This document shows positions 10,616 to 21,122 of a DNA stretch of 64,000 nucleotides, in pieces. The notes below the pieces were generated by a model. The model saw nothing but the letters and a program-made list of their open reading frames with translations. It did not search any database and had not been told where the DNA came from. The position numbers and the translations under genes are program-made. Within the stretch, counting starts at the first letter, position 1, and the number at the start of each line of letters is the position of its first letter. Origin of the DNA: Arion vulgaris (lineage: Eukaryota > Mollusca > Gastropoda > Stylommatophora > Arionidae); contig CM036756.1 of NCBI GenBank assembly GCA_020796225.1, forward strand, positions 50,882,363 through 50,946,362, read 5' to 3'.

Positions 10616-11224
10616 GTTACATAAATGAGAGCGTACCGCATTGATTCCCCTAATTAGGAGTTACCACATTGTAGCTCCTAATTTGCAGATCTTCCAAGCT
10701 AGACAAATTCACCAACATCTTCTATACCTCTTCCCTTAATCAATATTGGGTCTTGCTGTATGTTGTTGCTTCGCAGTATTTTTGCCTTCCATTGACTGAT
10801 TTCTTATTCTTATTAGTTCTTATTCTTTTCTTCTCAACAAAAAGTCTCTGTATCAACACCAAAAAAAAAAGAACATAAAATATTTTCAAATTATTTTCTA
10901 TATAACTACTGATAGTAAGTACCCAGAATAGATGTATGTGGAGATTCATGATGGCACATACCAGCCAGCATGGCCACATGACCGTGATTACTATACTGTA
11001 AATATAAACAGGTTTCTACTATTAAATGAGGTGGACAAAACAAACTGTGCTTGAAAGCTGAAGTTGTGCAAAATGTGTACCTATTTTGCAGAGACATTAT
11101 AGTTAAAAATTGTCTAATGTTTGATTGACTAGCATAGCTAAATGCGTGATGAAGAGACACACAAAAAATCATGCACGAAGATAACAAAATTGATTTTCTC
11201 CAACTGTCTCCCAATCTATGTTAC
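10616..11224 (-). other. GALNT intron sequence, no feature
   Basis: AT-rich intronic DNA downstream of exon 4. No exon-like frame with conserved GALNT residues (such as the TMAGG segment expected next) is visible. Confidence 0.5.
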
Positions 11225-11427
11225 CTAATAGGATCAATATCAGATCTCCGTCTTTCAAGCTCCTTCTGAGGTATGGGACGCCAAGAAAAATGAAGGCTCC
11301 ACCAGAATCCCCCTACACTGTAGCTTCCGCTCCTCCATACTGAAGAGTGTTTTTGTCAATGAGATCTATTTCAGGACAAACTATAGTAGTCCTGTCCTCT
11401 TGAATTCTACTAAGCAAAGGTTCCAAC
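11225..11427 (-). CDS. GALNT: GALNT exon 4 with frameshift
   Basis: The exon is bounded by a cag acceptor before 11427 and a gt donor after 11225. It completes the W codon left by exon 3 and continues as LEPLLSRIQEDRTTIV, then CPEIDLIDKNTLQYGG. These match the family segment after the DxH motif. At about 11325-11335 the frame is lost, and continuing in the first frame meets TAG at 11315-11313. Conserved residues resume one frame over (SVGGFWWSLHFSWRPIPQ), matching the GGFxW stretch of GalNAc-transferases. The exon is 203 nt, so a one-base loss or two-base gain explains it. It could be an assembly error, an allele or a pseudogene. Confidence 0.85.
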
Positions 11428-12094
11428 CTGTAGAAAGAAATATGTATCACAACAATGCATTCTAAACTCTAAAGTAATAGGAAGGTATTCTTTACATTTT
11501 AAATTATATAGGAATGTTAAATCAAGCAAGATAAACACATAAGATGTGTATAGTGCAAAGCAACCATATCCTGTCAAGTAACTTGTTATTGGAACCATCA
11601 TGGTAAATACACATACATTATCTGGTAGATAGGCAGTAAGTATCTCTTGCACACTCGAGGATCAATCTCAGTCTCATTCTGCAATTTATACAGCATTTTC
11701 AGCTGGACCTTGCTGACTGCCAGCCCATAGTCAATCACAGAAATCAGAAGTTTTATATATAGTAAGAATAATAGCATTTGTTCAAGGTACTAGATACCAT
11801 CACTCTGTGCTCTCAAGATATTTTTTACCTTGATGATGATCCAATAACATGATTTTGGAATGACTGATCTCTACCAAAATTAACACGAGATAATTGAGAT
11901 TTGCTGCCCATTCAATGTCCTGTCCACACATGCTAATTATTGGCATAGGTGTGTTGACGATTTCATTAATTAATGAGAACTATGTCACAGAACTTGTTCT
12001 AGATTGACTTTCACACCATGCAGTCAATCGATCAAGTTGCTGGTTAAGGGTCATAACTATCTCATCTCTGTCTCTGATGTAAGTCAATATGAGA
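11428..12094 (-). other. GALNT intron 3, part without features
   Basis: AT-rich intronic DNA with no supported gene or repeat assignment. Confidence 0.5.
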
Positions 12095-12108
12095 TCTTAA
12101 AAAGACAT

Positions 12109-12937
12109 TAATAGCCGTCCATCGCAAGCGATGATGACAACAATCTCAGACGTGTACTGTTGCACCTCTCTGGTGTGTGCGGAGGTGACTGTAGAGTCCA
12201 ATCCTAGAACAGAATCCCGACCACAGGTGGGGCATACATGATCAAGGTTAGACATGTGCGTGTTGTGTGCTCTGTCTTTTTGCGCTGCTCGTTATCTCTG
12301 TGACTCAACAATACGATGATTCTCAGCTATTCGGGTTCCTCTTTGTTGTTACAGCGCCACATTTGGCGATCTTGCGCTAGGGATTCCCAGCACGTATTGT
12401 CTATATCGAAGCATTTCAGAGACACTTTAAGAGTGTCTTTAAAGCGTTTTTCTGTCCATCAGCTAAACGTCTGCCCCTTCAAGCTCGCCATACATCAACT
12501 GTTTTGGGATGCGTTTGTCAGGCATTCGAGCAACGTGACAGACCCATCTCAGTTGGGCCTTCTGCAACAGGGTGTTGACGCTTGGGATCTTTGCTTTTGT
12601 GAGGACTTCACTGTCTGGAATTTTGTCCTGCCAGTTTATTTTTAGTATTCTGCGTAGACAGCTTGTGTGGAAATGGTTTAATTTTCTTGCGTGTCTGCTA
12701 TACACTGTACATGTCTCGCTTGCGTACAGCAGCGTGGTTAGCACTATGGCCTGGTAAACTTTCAGCTTTGTGACTATGCTTATCCCTTCCGTTCCCACAC
12801 AGTGACACGTAACCTTCCGAACGCAGCACTGGCTTTGGATATCCTATTGTTAACCTCAGAATCTGTTTGCGTATCTGGATAGGAGGCTACCAAGATAAGC
12901 AAAGTTGTCCGTTGACTGGAGACGCTGGTGTTTAATG
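12109..12937 (-). mobile_element. LINE-D copy 1 with 14-bp TSD
   Basis: This 829-bp, 5'-truncated LINE is flanked by the identical 14-bp repeat TCTTAAAAAGACAT (12095-12108 and 12938-12951). The minus strand encodes the post-RT region (LKVYQAIVLTTLLYASETCTVYSRH, then WQDKIPDSEVL and QLRWVCHVARM). A C-terminal C2H2-like finger follows (CPTCG...SRIGLYSHLRTH-type). The element ends in GGACGGCTATTA, the same 3' end as copy 2. Family: APE-type LINE with a zinc finger tail. Confidence 0.9.
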
Positions 12938-12951
12938 TCTTAAAAAGACAT

Positions 12952-14148
12952 AGTACGCCCTAGTCTAACACTCTCAAGATGCGCCATCAATGTCCATGAA
13001 CCACACTGAAAAACACTACTATTCTTTCAAAACATTTTCATAAGCAGTGACATGAGTAAATCTAATGGAACACTGCTGTAAGCATTTTCAAGTTATCCCA
13101 ATTATTTCAATTATCGATGGTGAAATATTTATGTTTTTATAGTTTTAAAATTACACTGCACAGTATTTATTTTAATATGTAAGCAACTGTCGCGCTAAAA
13201 ATAAAATTATCATCCATTTTCAAGATTAAATTTTAAATATGCAAATTTTATATAACAATGAACAACAAAAGTATTTGGTACTAGTTGTAAACTATTGATC
13301 TTCTGCACACACAAAAAGTGTGTACAGTTTTTATTGGCATGTTGTACAGATTTTTATTTCAGGAGGTTGATAGGTATGAAAAATACAACTGCAGTGGTGA
13401 CCCCATATTTTGCTTAGAGTGGAAAAGAAAAGATGAGAAATCAAAACGCTTTCACATCAAAGAAATTCATATATAATGTTTATCAGGCACATCACGGCAT
13501 GTAAGACAGATTGACAAAGAAACACTAAATTGGAATATTAACTAGACACAACTACTAAAGACAAACTATAAGAGAAACAAGAAATCCCTGCTGGATAAGA
13601 AACCTGAAAGAGAAACTGTGATATGTATGGTTGATGTAACAGTTTCTAGTAGTATGAAAAAGCAGAAATTGTACAGAAAAGACATAATTTTGGTGGAATT
13701 TCATCAAAGTTCACATAAATAAGACCTTTCCATGTCAAAATATTATCCTTCATCACTATCACCCTTTCTTTTTCCAACATGCTTTCCTACCTAATATATG
13801 AGCTTGAAATCCACAAGAGAATCATGGTCACATTTGCAGATTATTTTAATGTTAAATTGAGAAGTACTAATGATCACCATGCACAGATCCTACTTCAAGA
13901 AAAGATGGTTGATATTAAATTCTCAGAGAAATACACTGAAACTTTTCAACACAAACAAACAGGTGGTTGGAAGATAAATTATAAATTCCATGCTTATTCT
14001 AGGTCAATAAGCTTGGGATTCATAGTTTATTTCCCAAACACCAGCTTGTTTGCATCAGAAAATATTACAGTGTACCTCTGCGAGGATTTAATATCAACCA
14101 TCTTTCCCTGAGGTAGGATCTATACGTGGAATAATTAGCTTATTCTAG
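12952..14148 (-). other. GALNT intron 3, part without features
   Basis: AT-rich intronic DNA. Open frames here, such as one at 13779-14111, show no domain and no codon signal that I can support. Confidence 0.45.
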
Positions 14149-14329
14149 GTCATCTATGCTAAAATTTGGGGTTAATCCTTGGCTGGTAAAATGCTCCTTT
14201 GATGGAGAGGACTGTTGCACCAAGTTTAGGAATATAGACATCAGATCCTATACTCATATGTATGGGATTACCACAGAGTCCCCCTATATCACTCAGGTTA
14301 CTCAATATCTACACAGTAAATTTAGCCAA

Positions 14330-16775
14330 TATCAACATAACACAAGCTGGGTTTAGACGGAACAGAGGTACACGTGACCATATATTTAACATGAGAACAA
14401 TCATAGAAAAATCTAGAGAGTATAATGTAGATCTATAATCATGCTTTATTGACTACTCAACATTTGATTGTGTAGAGCATCAAGAATTGTGGAAGATTAT
14501 GGGAGAAATGGGATTCCCATTACATTTGATACAGATCATAAGAGAACTTTATAATGATCAAATGGCGGCCGTAAGAACATGTGATGATACATCAGACTGG
14601 TTTGACATAGGGCAGGGAGTCAGACAAGGCTGCATTCTGTCGCTTTGTCTGTTTAACATATATGCAGAAAACATCATGAGGAATGTTACAGAAGATTAAT
14701 AGCCGTCCATTGTAAGCGATGATGACAACAATCTCAGATGTGTGCTGTTGCACCTCTCTGGTGTGTGCGGAGGTGACTGTAGAGTCCAATCCTAGAACAG
14801 AATCCCCGACCACAGGTGGGGCATACATGATCAAGGTTAGACATGTGCGTGTTGTGTGCTCTGTCTTTTCGCGCTGCTTGTTTTCTCTGTGCCTCAACAA
14901 TATGATGATTCTCAGCTATTCCGGTTCCTCTTTGTTATAGCGCCACATTTGGCGAGGGATTCCCAGCACGTGGTGTCTATATCGAAGCATTTCAGAGACA
15001 CTATAAGAGTGTCTTTAAAGCGTTTTTCTGTCCACCAGCTGAACGTCTGCCCCCTTCAAGTTCGACATACATCAACTGTTTTGGGATGTGTTTATCAGGC
15101 ATTCGAGCAACGTGACCGACCCATCTCATTTGGGCCTTCTGTAACAGGGTGTTGACGCTTGGGATCTTTGCTCTTGTGAGGACTTCGCTGTCTGGAATTT
15201 TGTCCTGCCAGTTTATTTTTAGTATTGTGCGTGGAAATGGTTTAATTTTCTTGCGTGTCTGCTATACACTGTCCATGTCTCGCTTGCGTACAGCAGCGTG
15301 GTTAGCACTATGGCCTGGTAAACTTTCAGCTTTGTGGCTATGCTTATCACCTTCCGCTCCCACACAGTGACACGTAACCTTTCGAACACAGCACTGGCTT
15401 TGGATATCCTATTGTTGACCTCAGAATCTATGTTTGCCGATCTGGATAGGAGGCTGCCAAGATAAGCAAAGTTGTCCGTTGACAGGAGACGCTGGTGTTT
15501 AATGTTGATGACTGGATCGTAATACTGCTCTCTAGGGGCAGGCTGGAACATGACCTCTGTTTTTTTGGTGTTAATCGTGAGGCCAAACTTATCACAGGCC
15601 ATTGAGACTTGTCCATGTAAGTCTGCATTTCTTCCTCAGAGTTGGTAGTGAGGGCGCAGTCATCAGGAAACAACAGGTTTGAGATAGTTGATTCTTTTAC
15701 CTTGGTGGAGGATTTTAACCTCCGAAGATTGAATAGATTACCGTCTGTCCTGTATCTAATCTTTACCCCATGTTCGTCGCCTTCCCAAAAGACATTCGTG
15801 AGCATGGCAGCAAACATCATGCTGAAGAGTGTTGGGACCAGTACACAGCCCTGTTTGACGCCGTTAGTGACATGGAAGGCTTCCGACAGCTCCCCTTCAT
15901 CAAGTACACGTGCCATCATGCCCTCGTGAAACTGTGTACAGAAGATAGCGGAAAAGAACAATACGATCCTTTTATAATCAGAGGAATAGAAATACCTGAA
16001 CTAAGATACGCTGATGATACAGTGTTACTGTCCACATCACAAAAAGGGATTGAGAAATTATTAGGAGAAGTGAAAGATAAAAGCGAAAAACAAAATCTAT
16101 ATCTCAATTTGGCAAAAACAAAATAATGACAACAGATAAAACGAACATGACAAATGATATTTTTATCAATGGAGAGAAAGTAGAAAATGTGAACAGTTTT
16201 GAATTTAGGTTCACTGCTAACAACAGATGGAAATGGGATGAAAGAAATTAAAAGAACAAACATGGCTTTACAAAAATTTAACAACTCAAAACAGTATGGA
16301 ACAGAACTGATAAGAAAACAAAGATCAGAATACTAAGAGCATGCATATTTCCAGTGGCAACGTATGGGTGTGAAGCATGGACATTTAATTAAGCAGTGGA
16401 AAACATATATGTGCTTTTAAATATAAGTGTTACAGAAGAGTCCTTCATATACCTTGGACAGAGAAGAGAACAAATAGATCTATCCCAAAAGAACTCAAAA
16501 TCAAAGAAAACTGGCTGATGCTTCAAATAAGAAAGAGAAAATGAGATATTTTGGAAATATAAAAAGACATGAAGGGCTGGAGAAGACCATCATGGAAGGA
16601 GGCATACCGGCAAAGAGAAGAAGAGGAAGACCACGGAGAAGATGGATTCAGGATGTAACTGATGGTTTGAACATGACGGCTGCAGAGGCAGGACATCTGG
16701 CCTATGAGAGAGAGAAATTCTGGAGGACTGTTGGGGTATCAAAGTTCTGCTCAGGGCAAGCTATTAATGATGATG
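14330..16775 (+). mobile_element. LINE-E copy 1 with 12-bp TSD
   Basis: The element inserted into LINE-B, with AAATTTAGCCAA at 14318-14329 and 16776-16787 as TSD. Its RT is readable in two parts. The first has AGFRRNRGTRDHIF, a degraded IDYS.FD motif and GQGVRQGCILS (to 14696). The second has ELRYADDTVLLS (from 15947). Then come the thumb and basic tail KRRRGRPRRRWIQD. It ends in an (ATG)n-type tail. The copy at 35459 is its relative. A LINE-D copy splits the RT between motif B and YADD. Confidence 0.85.
14697..15936 (-). mobile_element. LINE-D copy 2 with 10-bp TSD
   Basis: A 1240-bp LINE is inserted into the RT of LINE-E, flanked by TACAGAAGAT at 14687-14696 and 15937-15946. The minus strand holds RT motif B (VTNGVKQGCVLVPTLFSMMF) and a palm box that reads LLFPDDCALTT, where LFADD would be usual. 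Next is FGLTINTKKTEVMFQPA, followed by the YSRHARKLNHFH segment and the C-terminal zinc finger CPTCGRGFCSRIGLYSH. Compared with copy 1 it extends further 5'. A short deletion interrupts the region after HFH. Confidence 0.9.
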
Positions 16776-17290
16776 AAATTTAGCCAAAATACAGTCAAAT
16801 ATATTGGGTTGAATATTTACTTTTGCAGATGACCGCTTAGGACTGTATCAGATAGACAAGAAATGGTTGAAGACATTCAGGAGTGTTGCATGTCATCTTG
16901 CTTTGGTGCAAGTAGTTTCGCACTCAGATCAATCCTGAGAAGGTGTGTAAGTTGTATAATTCTCTTTGAATAATTCCATAATTAGGGCTGACTTACTAGT
17001 CACCTTTGATGGACAGGCTATTGGGCATTGTGACACGCTGCGTTGTCTTGGAATAATATTTGATCGTAGTGTACCATTCAAATATTATGTTGAACTAACA
17101 ATACAATGTTGCAAGCGTGGTCTTGCAGCTCTCAAGGTTATAGTAGCCGCAAACAGTGAGCAGACAAAACTGTCCTTCAGTTTCATAGACTGGTTATGTC
17201 CGTGGTAGATTACGGACTTGGCATCCTCACGATATCAAGATCACAAAGTGAACAACTCAAATGTATTCAGAATGAATGCATGCGTGAAAA

Positions 17291-17925
17291 CAAGAAATAA
17301 ATGCCCCATTTAAATGAGTTTGGCTTTCGCTTTTCAATAATAAAGAACTTTGTATGCAACCTTATGAAATAAACACAACTATTGGAACAAAATTAGCAGG
17401 ACAAGTAGAGGCAGGTGAACAAATGACAAGCCAGAAGGGAGGCAACAGTACAAAAGAAGGTTTATTCACACACATGATAGACAGACAAATTATCACCAAT
17501 GGTAAATATTGAAAAGATTTTAAATGTTCTACTAAGTTCAAATATTAAAGAATAAAGTTCTTTAATCAGCTAACTGATAACTGATTAAAGAATACAATAA
17601 ATTCATAGCAGAAAGTTGTATAAGTTAAGAGAAAGTGAGCAAACTTAAATATCTACCAAAGCAGTAGTAGTAGTTGGGGTATATGAAATGTATTGATTTT
17701 AAAATAAATGAAATTCTGAGTTCAAAATAGAAAGTCTAACATGTAAATGAGAAATATCTATAGATTAACTCTCATCAAAGATGTAATTTTATTAAATGAG
17801 TATTTTATGTCATTTATATATATTAATATATGTATTCATACTATTTGAAAGTCAATAGTCATCACAGAGGACACACAATTATCTGTAGATTATCCAAGAG
17901 AGCTTAAGAAAAGTATTAAATTTAC
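17291..17925 (-). other. GALNT intron 3, 5' part
   Basis: AT-rich intronic DNA between LINE-B and exon 3. No feature seen. Confidence 0.5.
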
Positions 17926-18103
17926 CATCCTGTGTTGACTTCACAGTGGGAGTCCAGGAAAATGAGGACTTCTCCATTTGCTGCATTAGCTCCAGCTATT
18001 CTGGCTCTAATAAGACCAGACCTTTCTGATGTACGAACTAGCCGCACAACTCCATCAGGCCATGTCTCAGCTATGTACCTCTCCAATTTCTCTTTGAGGA
18101 AAT
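17926..18103 (-). CDS. GALNT: GALNT exon 3, catalytic DxH exon
   Basis: The 178-nt exon is preceded by a polypyrimidine tract and tctag acceptor and followed by a gtaaat donor. It encodes [18 protein letters not shown], then [20 protein letters not shown] and [17 protein letters not shown]. Two family motifs are clear: RSGLIRAR, and LDSHCE, which carries the D-x-H pair that binds Mn2+ in the Golgi glycosyltransferase active site. The frame is intact and the phase matches exon 2 (G completed by AT) and exon 4 (TG completed by G). GALNTs transfer GalNAc from UDP-GalNAc to Ser/Thr of secreted proteins, starting mucin-type O-glycans. Confidence 0.95.
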
Positions 18104-18340
18104 CTAGACAGTCCAAGAAAAAAAATATTTGCGTAAAAACTTGCAACTGATAAATACATGACATTCACTAGAGAGGAAAGCACTACTAATAACTCTATCA
18201 GCAAGCATCAAGTTAAAGACTTTACATACCTGGGGAACATTTTTTCTACAAAATGGAAGAGTAACCAACAAAACCTAACATAGATGCAATAAGGCAAACT
18301 AAATCATAGGACAAATGGCACTCATTTTAAAATACAAACA

Positions 18341-20330
18341 TTGATGTCACCATGAACACTAAATATCCTGCAAACTAGAGAGGTTTGGTCTCCTTCCACC
18401 CACCCTTGGAGGGTACCGTCCAAATAGAGAGACATGGTGTAACGCAGCGGTTTTTGCCCACAATGTCTATGAGGGTTTTCACTCGGGCATTGAGACGTGC
18501 TGCTGCAATTGACCTTGAAGATGCCTATAATGAAGTGTCTTTGCATTTTTAATGGTACAGTTGACAGAACTCAATTTCAGCCCATTCCTCCTCAATTGGA
18601 TCTTTGCTGCCCTCTTCCAGCGAAAAGTAGTGTTTAATTGTGGCAGCTGAGCGTCATCACCAACAACAATACACCCTGGTTTACAACAAGGGTCACCATT
18701 ATCTGCGGTGTTGTTCAATGCCTATACTGTGAGAATCACAGAAGAACAGATCACGGGTAGAGGAAGGACAATGTCATATGCAGATGATGTGTTGGTGTAT
18801 CGTCAGGGCAAGGAAAGACAACAGCTTGTGGAGGAACTTCAGTCAGAACTCGACCGCAGAGGTAGGTGGTGCGATGAAGCACGAGCATTGGTCAACCCCA
18901 CAAAAAGCAGCGGTGACATGGTTCTCTTTAAACAACCGCATCGTCAACACTCCAACACCACCTGTGGTTTTGTGTTCAGAGGTGGTGGAGCGATCTCAGT
19001 CTATGAAACACCTGGGGTTGCGGTTTGATCGTAGTCTAGCTTTCAAGGAACACATAGCTCATGTGATAATGAAGGCAAGGAAGGGTTTGACTGCGATGAG
19101 GGTAATGACTTTGGCGAATTGTGAGCAGCGCCATCTTTGTCTTTTATACCAGGGTCTGGTCCTTTCTGTACTTGAATATGCTAGGGCATAAGAGATCCTG
19201 ACTCTCAGTCATAGTCAGATGGAACGACTGAAAAGAATACAAAACGAGGCGATGCGCATCATACTTGGATGCACTGAAGACACGTCATACAGAGCGACAC
19301 ACTATCTTCTTGACTATCCTACTATGGAATATAGAACACTGATGAGCTGTGCACGGGCATAACTTCACGTTAATGCTGACACACAACATCCTCTACACAA
19401 GGAAATAAAGAGGCAAAAAGGAAATAGATTTAAAAGAGGAAAATCTTGGATGGGTCAGACCGAGGACTGTATTGAACAGGTGTGCACACTTGAAGACATT
19501 GATCCCGGTGAAGAATGGATACCAGTGCCAACAGAAATCAATACATCATTTTCGGTATGCATCAAACTTGATAAAGAATGCAGATTAGACAACCCCCTTA
19601 TCGTGGAGGCAGAAATTCAGGCATTAATTTCTGAGAGCTCATCTGAGGATGATGTAATCATTTATACAGATGGTTCGGTGATTCGACATGTGTGGAGCTT
19701 GTGGGGTTTCCCTGCTCAGGTCGGAGGCGATGTTGTGAAGGAAGACAGTGGTGGTTTTTTTGCCGTGACTACAAGCAGTCTCACTATGGAAATCATGGTG
19801 GTTACTAAAGTGATGGTTTGGCTAGAATCACAGATTTTTCTCCATGTATGTTTTCTCAGTGACTCAATGAGTATGCTCAGGAAGATTGAAACAGGATGGG
19901 CTAGAAGACATGGATGGAGTCGCTGGGAAGGTCTAAGCTGACAAAAATCAGTTTTATTTTGTGCCAGGGCATGCAGGTGTAAGGGGAAATGAACGTGCGG
20001 ATAGGCTTGCAGGTATGGCTGCTGTACAAAGCTGGCGAGCAATGGACCATGCTGATATTTGATATAAATTCCCTAAGGGAGAGAGGACATGTACATGATT
20101 CATGTAATAGTGGTGAATCTTCAACACTAACCAGACTGTAAGAACTCCAAGTCAAGTGTGGTGTAGCTAGACAAGAATGATATGCTGGTAGCCACAGAAG
20201 AATAGTAAACCAACAAAGAACCGGTGGCATTAGTCGCCACATGCTGATGGAAATACCGAGGGGGAGATCGGATCACTTATGGACTAATTGGTTTGACGTG
20301 CAGTGATGGTGATCCACAACTAAACTAAAC
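18341..20330 (+). mobile_element. LINE-A copy, RT to RNase H
   Basis: The RT is readable from RRAAAIDLEDAYNEVS (motif A) through LNFSPFLLNWIFAALFQRKVV, QQGSPLSAVLFNAYTV and MSYADDVLVYRQGK. Then come MKHLGLRFDRSLAF and the thumb. The RNase H domain follows with IYTDGSVIRH and TTSSLTMEIMVV, then a degraded PGHAGV region. Near 18545 a short unrelated break interrupts motif A. Several frameshifts make it inactive. It lies in GALNT intron 2. Confidence 0.85.
19450..19941 (+). pseudogene. LINE-A RNase H frame
   Basis: An open frame of 163 codons carries the connection region (TCTLEDID-GEEWIPVP-like) and the first half of the RNase H domain. IIYTDGSVIRHVWSLWGF holds the first catalytic Asp, TTSSLTMEIMVV the catalytic Glu, and FLSDSMSMLRKIE the third acidic site. 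The frame shifts before the PGHAGV block, which sits in another frame at about 19960. It is part of the larger LINE-A copy and not a free gene. Confidence 0.75.
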
Positions 20331-20399
20331 CACCAAATGAATATTATACAACTCTATCTTTCTATCGACATTATGCTATCAGTGTGAAACCTAGACATT

Positions 20400-20574
20400 G
20401 AAATCAATCGACAGAAGAGAACTAGTCATGACAGAGATGAAGTGTCTACACACAGTGCTGACAGTAGTATGAAAAGAGTGATTTAGAAATGAAGACATCA
20501 TGAAAACAGTGGGTATAACATCAGTACTGAAACTTATCAAGAAACCACAAATTAAACGGCTCAGACACATAAGC
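20400..20574 (+). mobile_element. LINE 3' coding tail left of satellite
   Basis: The frames near 20490-20574 read RNEDIMKTVGITSVLKLI and PQIKRLRHISKLRTG. This is the conserved RNE.I...G.....I..RRL.W.GH.-type tail found after LINE reverse transcriptases. The 104-bp satellite starts inside this block, and the expected continuation is found only on the far side of the array (24101-24200). Confidence 0.65.
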
Positions 20575-21122
20575 AAATTACGAACAGGTAGTGCATCTCA
20601 TGGGCAATGCTATTCAGATACAAGTGTAAGAGAAACAGTGGATACAGCGAACAAATTAAATGGTTCAGACACATAAGCAAATTACGAACAGGTAGTGCAT
20701 CTCATCGGCAATGCTATTCAGATACAAGTGTAAGAGAAACAGTGGATACAGCGAACAAATTAAATGGTTCAGACACATAAGCAAATTACGAACAGGTAGT
20801 GCATCTCATCGGCAATGCTATTCAGATACAAGTGTAAGAGAAACAGTGGATACAGCGAACAAATTAAATGGTTCAGACACATAAGCAAATTATGAACAGG
20901 TAGTGCATCTCATCGGCAATGCTATTCAGATACAAGTGTAAGAGAAACAGTGGATACAGCGAACAAATTAAATGGTTCAGACACATAAGCAAATTACGAA
21001 CAGGTAGTGCATCTCATCGGCAATGTTATTCAGATACAAGTGTAAGAGAAACAGTGGATACAGTGAACAAATTAAATGGTTCAGACACATAAACAAATTA
21101 CGAACAGGTAGTGCATCTCATC
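20575..21122 (+). repeat. 104-bp satellite, left part
   Basis: A 104-bp unit starting AAATTACGAACAGGTAGTGC recurs at 20575, 20679 and every 104 bp to 21122, about 5.2 copies differing by only a few bases. The unit encodes a repeat of the LINE-tail residues QIKWFRHISKLRTGSAS in one frame. It continues after the inserted LINE at 23857. Confidence 0.9.

Larger units (their letters stand above)
14149..17290 (+). mobile_element. LINE-B copy split by nested LINEs
   Basis: LINE-B RT sequence (VNPWLVK... near 14170) runs to 14329 and resumes at 16776 with motifs matching the 48.4-48.9 kb copy. These include CDTLRCLGIIFDRSVPFKYY and CCKRGLAALKVIV. The gap is filled by LINE-E and, within that, LINE-D. 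Frames are broken in both halves. Confidence 0.8.

Noticed and set aside
13779..14111. 110-codon plus frame as a possible gene
   Set aside because: No domain, no start context, and it lies in an intron of the opposite-strand gene.
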